Shown in pieces: positions 35,066 through 37,338 of a DNA stretch of 37,338 nucleotides. The translations under genes and the position numbers were made by a program. The notes beneath the pieces were generated by a model. It had not been told where the DNA came from and did no database searches. It worked only from the letters and a program-made list of their open reading frames with translations. Each line of letters starts with the position of its first letter. Position 1 is the stretch's first letter. The stretch spans positions 1 through 37,338 of the IMG/VR virus record IMGVR_UViG_3300044675_000089, one strand, 5' to 3'. Origin of the DNA: a virus.

Positions 35066-35748
35066 GCTACATCTCCTGGGGCTGATTCAATCCATGACAA
35101 AGCCATTTTGCGACCTGCGGCAGCAGCACCAGTCTTACTTTTAACTGCTGACTTGAAATTTCTAATAAATTCTTGTGGTGTATCAAAGTGTTCATAAAAT
35201 CTTATAGTCTTTAAATAAAAGTTAGTAAAGTAAAATTGGTAGAATTCATTATATGCATTAAGGAAAGATCCTCTTGTTGCACTACCCCCAGGATTTGCTA
35301 TATAAATAGGTCCATGTCTAAAGAACTCTTCTCCTTCTATTTCAAAGAATAGAACTGAAGCATCTTTTTCTTTAACAATAACTGGGCTTCCTTCTTCCAT
35401 TATTTGAGCCTTATCGTAAAATGGTTCTGTTCCGTTTGGAGATGTTGATTGAGATGCTAAAAAGTCTGCATCTATTCTTGCACTGTTTCTAGCCAAGATT
35501 CTATTTAATTCAAACAGTCTTCCAAATGGATCTCCTACTTGACCCCATTCATAAACGTGATGAAACATTCCTGGATGAGATCTTGCAATTCCATCCATGT
35601 ATTCATAGAAAGCAACAATAGAAGTATCGGCAATCTTTTGTGTTAGTTTTGGTTCGCTTGCTTTAAGTTGTTTTAAGAATGAATCCGAGTATTGAACTGT
35701 ATTTTTTAAAGTAGCCATAAGGTCGGTTGCATCTAATTTAACTCTCAT
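35062..35748 (-). CDS. HK97 gp10-like head-tail connector
   Basis: The predicted protein has 228 residues from the ATG at 35748, which overlaps the previous stop (TAATG) and has AAGGTGG upstream. A GTG three codons earlier is less likely. The style (LDATDLMATLKNTVQYS, helical, then an ARSHPGMFHHVYEWG segment, C-terminal FIRNFKSAVKSKTGAAAAGR) fits the neck proteins of the HK97 gp10 group, although it is longer than the usual 120-150 residues. The assignment depends on position in the neck cassette as well. Confidence 0.7.
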   Translation of the reverse strand: MRVKLDATDLMATLKNTVQYSDSFLKQLKASEPKLTQKIADTSIVAFYEYMDGIARSHPGMFHHVYEWGQVGDPFGRLFELNRILARNSARIDADFLASQSTSPNGTEPFYDKAQIMEEGSPVIVKEKDASVLFFEIEGEEFFRHGPIYIANPGGSATRGSFLNAYNEFYQFYFTNFYLKTIRFYEHFDTPQEFIRNFKSAVKSKTGAAAAGRKMALSWIESAPGDVA

Positions 35749-36218
35749 TATTCCCACCTTTGATTCTGAGACTTACTTATAAATACTCTTAGATATCTTA
35801 AAGTGTTGTCATAATTAAATGTTGGAACTATAGTCTTAATTTCATACTTGGTTGGAACTGGTTCTGCTGAGTTAGGCTTGTTTGATCCATTAATCCATAC
35901 AACAGTTCCTGAAGCATCTTTTATATTTGTTACAGATATAGAGGTTATTGGATAATACTTTCCATTAGACTTCTTTCTTAAATCTTCTGGTGTTCTAAAA
36001 AAATTACTTGAGTCATATACAAAGTCTGTTCCCTTTGTCTTTAGTTCACCAATGAGGTCACCAGACTGTTCTGTGATTACTGAACATTTTACAGTTCTAT
36101 CATATACCCAAGTCTTTGACACGTTGCCATAATCTAGTTGTTTTGTTTCTGCATAATATACGTCAGCAGTCATTGGAAACATAATGTCGTTAAGTCCTCC
36201 TGTTGCATTAGGAAGCAT
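35748..36218 (-). CDS. Head-tail adaptor protein
   Basis: The predicted protein has 156 residues and is beta-rich. It begins with GGLNDIMFPMTADVYYAETK and has a strand TWVYDRTVKCSVITEQSGD, then YYPITSISVTNIKD and KYEIKTIVPTFNYDN. It looks like the small beta-barrel stoppers that follow the first neck protein. No exact family is recognised. It starts directly after the previous stop (TAA, ATG) and ends with a TAATG overlap, so the neck genes form one coupled series. Confidence 0.7.
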   Translation of the reverse strand: MLPNATGGLNDIMFPMTADVYYAETKQLDYGNVSKTWVYDRTVKCSVITEQSGDLIGELKTKGTDFVYDSSNFFRTPEDLRKKSNGKYYPITSISVTNIKDASGTVVWINGSNKPNSAEPVPTKYEIKTIVPTFNYDNTLRYLRVFISKSQNQRWE

Positions 36219-37091
36219 TTACAACACCCCGAGACGGATTCTGTTTCTGTATTTCTCCAAGATCTTATCTACTGTTACGTTACCTGTATTTGATATAGCA
36301 CCTTTAGCAAACTTAATCTTATAGTCATCATTATCAAATGATTCAATATATCTGTTTACGTACTGTAAAGTATTATTCTTTAGATCTTGAATAAGTAGTT
36401 CTGAAGCCTCTTGTACATCTTGTGGAATTACCTTCCACCCAAAATCACCATCTATCACATATTCAGAGCCTTCATTAAAGTCTGCGTCTAGATATCTTTC
36501 TCTCCAAACTTGTTTATAATTAATCTTATTCTCTGGAACTTCTGGATCTACTGAGATTATAGATGTTCCATCCTTACTAATCAATAAAGAAACTTCATTA
36601 ACTGCAGATGTGGAATCAAATATTAAATGTCCGTTTTGATAAACTTTATAAATTTTGTATATCTTTTCATCTACTGGTAAGTAGTCAGATCCATTTCCTA
36701 CCACTTCTTTTTCTTTTCTTACAAATGAGAATCCTTGTGTTTGTGAGTCTATGATATATCTAGTAATTCTTTCATAGTCTAATTCACTACCGTCGGTAAT
36801 GTTCAATGCTGATGCAATATTATCTGTATTACAGTATGGTCTTACTACGTCTATGTTGGTTAACGCTACAACATCTCCAGAAACGTTTTTAACAGACGCT
36901 ACAAGGTTTCCTGTATAGGTTAGGTACTTGCTGTTCAATGTAAAGGAAACAGTGCCGTATAGTGGTGTTGCTGAGGCTGAGAAGGACTCTCCTGTTAATA
37001 GGTCGTCATATTCTAATGTGTGTCTTGCACTTGATGAAACTTGAAAAGATGCTACTAAACTAGTTGTATCTGTATGTCTTAATATTTCCAT
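36219..37091 (-). CDS. Head-tail connector (neck) protein with beta-sandwich N-terminus
   Basis: The predicted protein has 290 residues. Residues 1-90 form a small beta sandwich (VSSSARHTLEYDDLLTG, TVSFTLNSKYLTYTG). The rest contains YCNTDNIASALNITDGSELD and YERITRYIIDSQTQG, a helical arrangement seen in gp6-like neck proteins, with VQEASELLIQDLKNN and ILEKYRNRI near the end. So it may be the first neck protein, fused to an extra N-terminal domain. Its place is two bases after the small post-capsid gene. The adaptor label is moderately secure. Confidence 0.75.
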   Translation of the reverse strand: MEILRHTDTTSLVASFQVSSSARHTLEYDDLLTGESFSASATPLYGTVSFTLNSKYLTYTGNLVASVKNVSGDVVALTNIDVVRPYCNTDNIASALNITDGSELDYERITRYIIDSQTQGFSFVRKEKEVVGNGSDYLPVDEKIYKIYKVYQNGHLIFDSTSAVNEVSLLISKDGTSIISVDPEVPENKINYKQVWRERYLDADFNEGSEYVIDGDFGWKVIPQDVQEASELLIQDLKNNTLQYVNRYIESFDNDDYKIKFAKGAISNTGNVTVDKILEKYRNRIRLGVL

Positions 37092-37093
37092 AA

Positions 37094-37279
37094 TTATAAG
37101 CCGTAAGCGGCTGCTACCTCCTGTGGGGTAGCAATTCTAACTTTACTATTTTTCTCTACCCATTGATTTGCAATTTCTTCTGAAACGATATTATATCCAC
37201 GAACTAATTTACCTAATTCTTTATCAGTAACGCTTGCATTTTCTATATATAAAGCAATTTTATTATTAGATTCGTACAC
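37094..37279 (-). CDS. Small protein between capsid and neck genes
   Basis: The predicted protein has 61 residues from GTG at 37279, chosen because GGAGG lies exactly 5 bases upstream. A TTG at 37291 would lie before that site. The C-terminal motif VRGYNIVSEEIANQWVEKNS, then VRIATPQEVAAAYGL, is one I recall from short proteins after phage major capsid genes. Its function is unknown to me. It precedes the neck genes by two bases. The upstream 53 bases hold a promoter motif and a hairpin that can hide the ribosome site. Confidence 0.75.
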   Translation of the reverse strand: MYESNNKIALYIENASVTDKELGKLVRGYNIVSEEIANQWVEKNSKVRIATPQEVAAAYGL

Positions 37280-37332
37280 AATATCCTCCAAGTTTATTAT
37301 ATCATTTATAAAATAGTTGAAGGGAGGACATT
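37280..37332 (-). promoter_or_regulatory. Hairpin that can mask the ribosome site of the 37279 gene
   Basis: On the minus strand AATGTCCTCC (37332-37323) pairs with GGAGGATATT (37289-37280) over ten base pairs, including one G-T wobble, around a 33-base loop. The second arm contains the whole GGAGG site. The hairpin forms only on transcripts that read in from upstream. Confidence 0.6.
37296..37304 (-). promoter_or_regulatory. Extended -10 promoter TGATATAAT inside the hairpin loop
   Basis: TGATATAAT on the minus strand would start transcription near 37289, directly before the GGAGG. A transcript from this site would lack the left arm of the hairpin, so the ribosome site would be free. Confidence 0.5.
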
Positions 37333-37338
37333 TTTACG

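Noticed and set aside
37291-37291. TTG as the start of the small right-edge gene
   Set aside because: It lies upstream of the GGAGG site. GTG at 37279 has ideal spacing.

Overview
The window is most of the genome of a long-tailed (siphovirus-type) double-stranded DNA phage. Every gene I can support lies on the minus strand, so transcription runs from high to low coordinates. GC is low (about one third, by eye), genes are tightly packed, and most junctions are 1-4 base stop/start overlaps (TAATG, TAGTG, ATGA). No stretch longer than about 100 bases lacks a gene. I see no integrase, repressor, tRNA, rRNA or CRISPR array, and no recognisable endolysin or holin. The low GC, the family types (DnaE-type polymerase, small zinc-ribbon proteins, VPGxGxxDxVPAxLTPGEFVV-type tape-measure motifs) and several apparently leaderless starts fit a phage of a small-genome aquatic actinobacterium. 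The host assignment is inference.

Layout in transcription order. (1) 37.3-34.5 kb: small post-capsid protein and four neck/head-tail connector genes. (2) 34.4-33.7 kb: major tail protein with its own leader, followed by a clear intrinsic terminator. (3) 33.6-25.6 kb: tail assembly chaperones G and G-T joined by a -1 frameshift at a tandem slippery site, then a 2454-residue tape measure protein. (4) 25.6-15.6 kb: distal tail protein, a 1444-residue tail-tip protein, three smaller tail proteins, a beta-helix tail spike with tandem repeats, and a small terminal protein. (5) 15.5-4.3 kb: a nearly self-sufficient replication and recombination block with a zinc ribbon, a MerR-like DNA-binding protein, a possible helicase-loader-type protein, DnaB helicase, DnaG primase, ssDNA-binding protein, DnaE polymerase with an apparently intact PHP site, RecA, a second zinc-finger protein, a PD-(D/E)XK resolvase candidate, a Cas4-like Fe-S nuclease, a RuvC-like resolvase, an HTH peptide and a DUF1599-like protein. 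(6) 4.0-0 kb: terminase small and large subunits and the start of the head module, running off the left edge. Portal, protease and major capsid protein are not identified. They would fit between the left edge and the right edge if the genome is circular or circularly permuted.

The main points beyond routine annotation are these. An extended -10 motif TGATATAAT is repeated at four gene starts, with variants at others, and twice sits only 6 bases before an ATG, which implies leaderless mRNAs. A ribosome-site-masking hairpin lies at the right edge, overlapping such a promoter. The G-T frameshift site holds two overlapping slippery heptamers. A 52-codon zinc-finger gene is hidden between recA and the resolvase. 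A 98-base perfect direct repeat lies within the spike gene.
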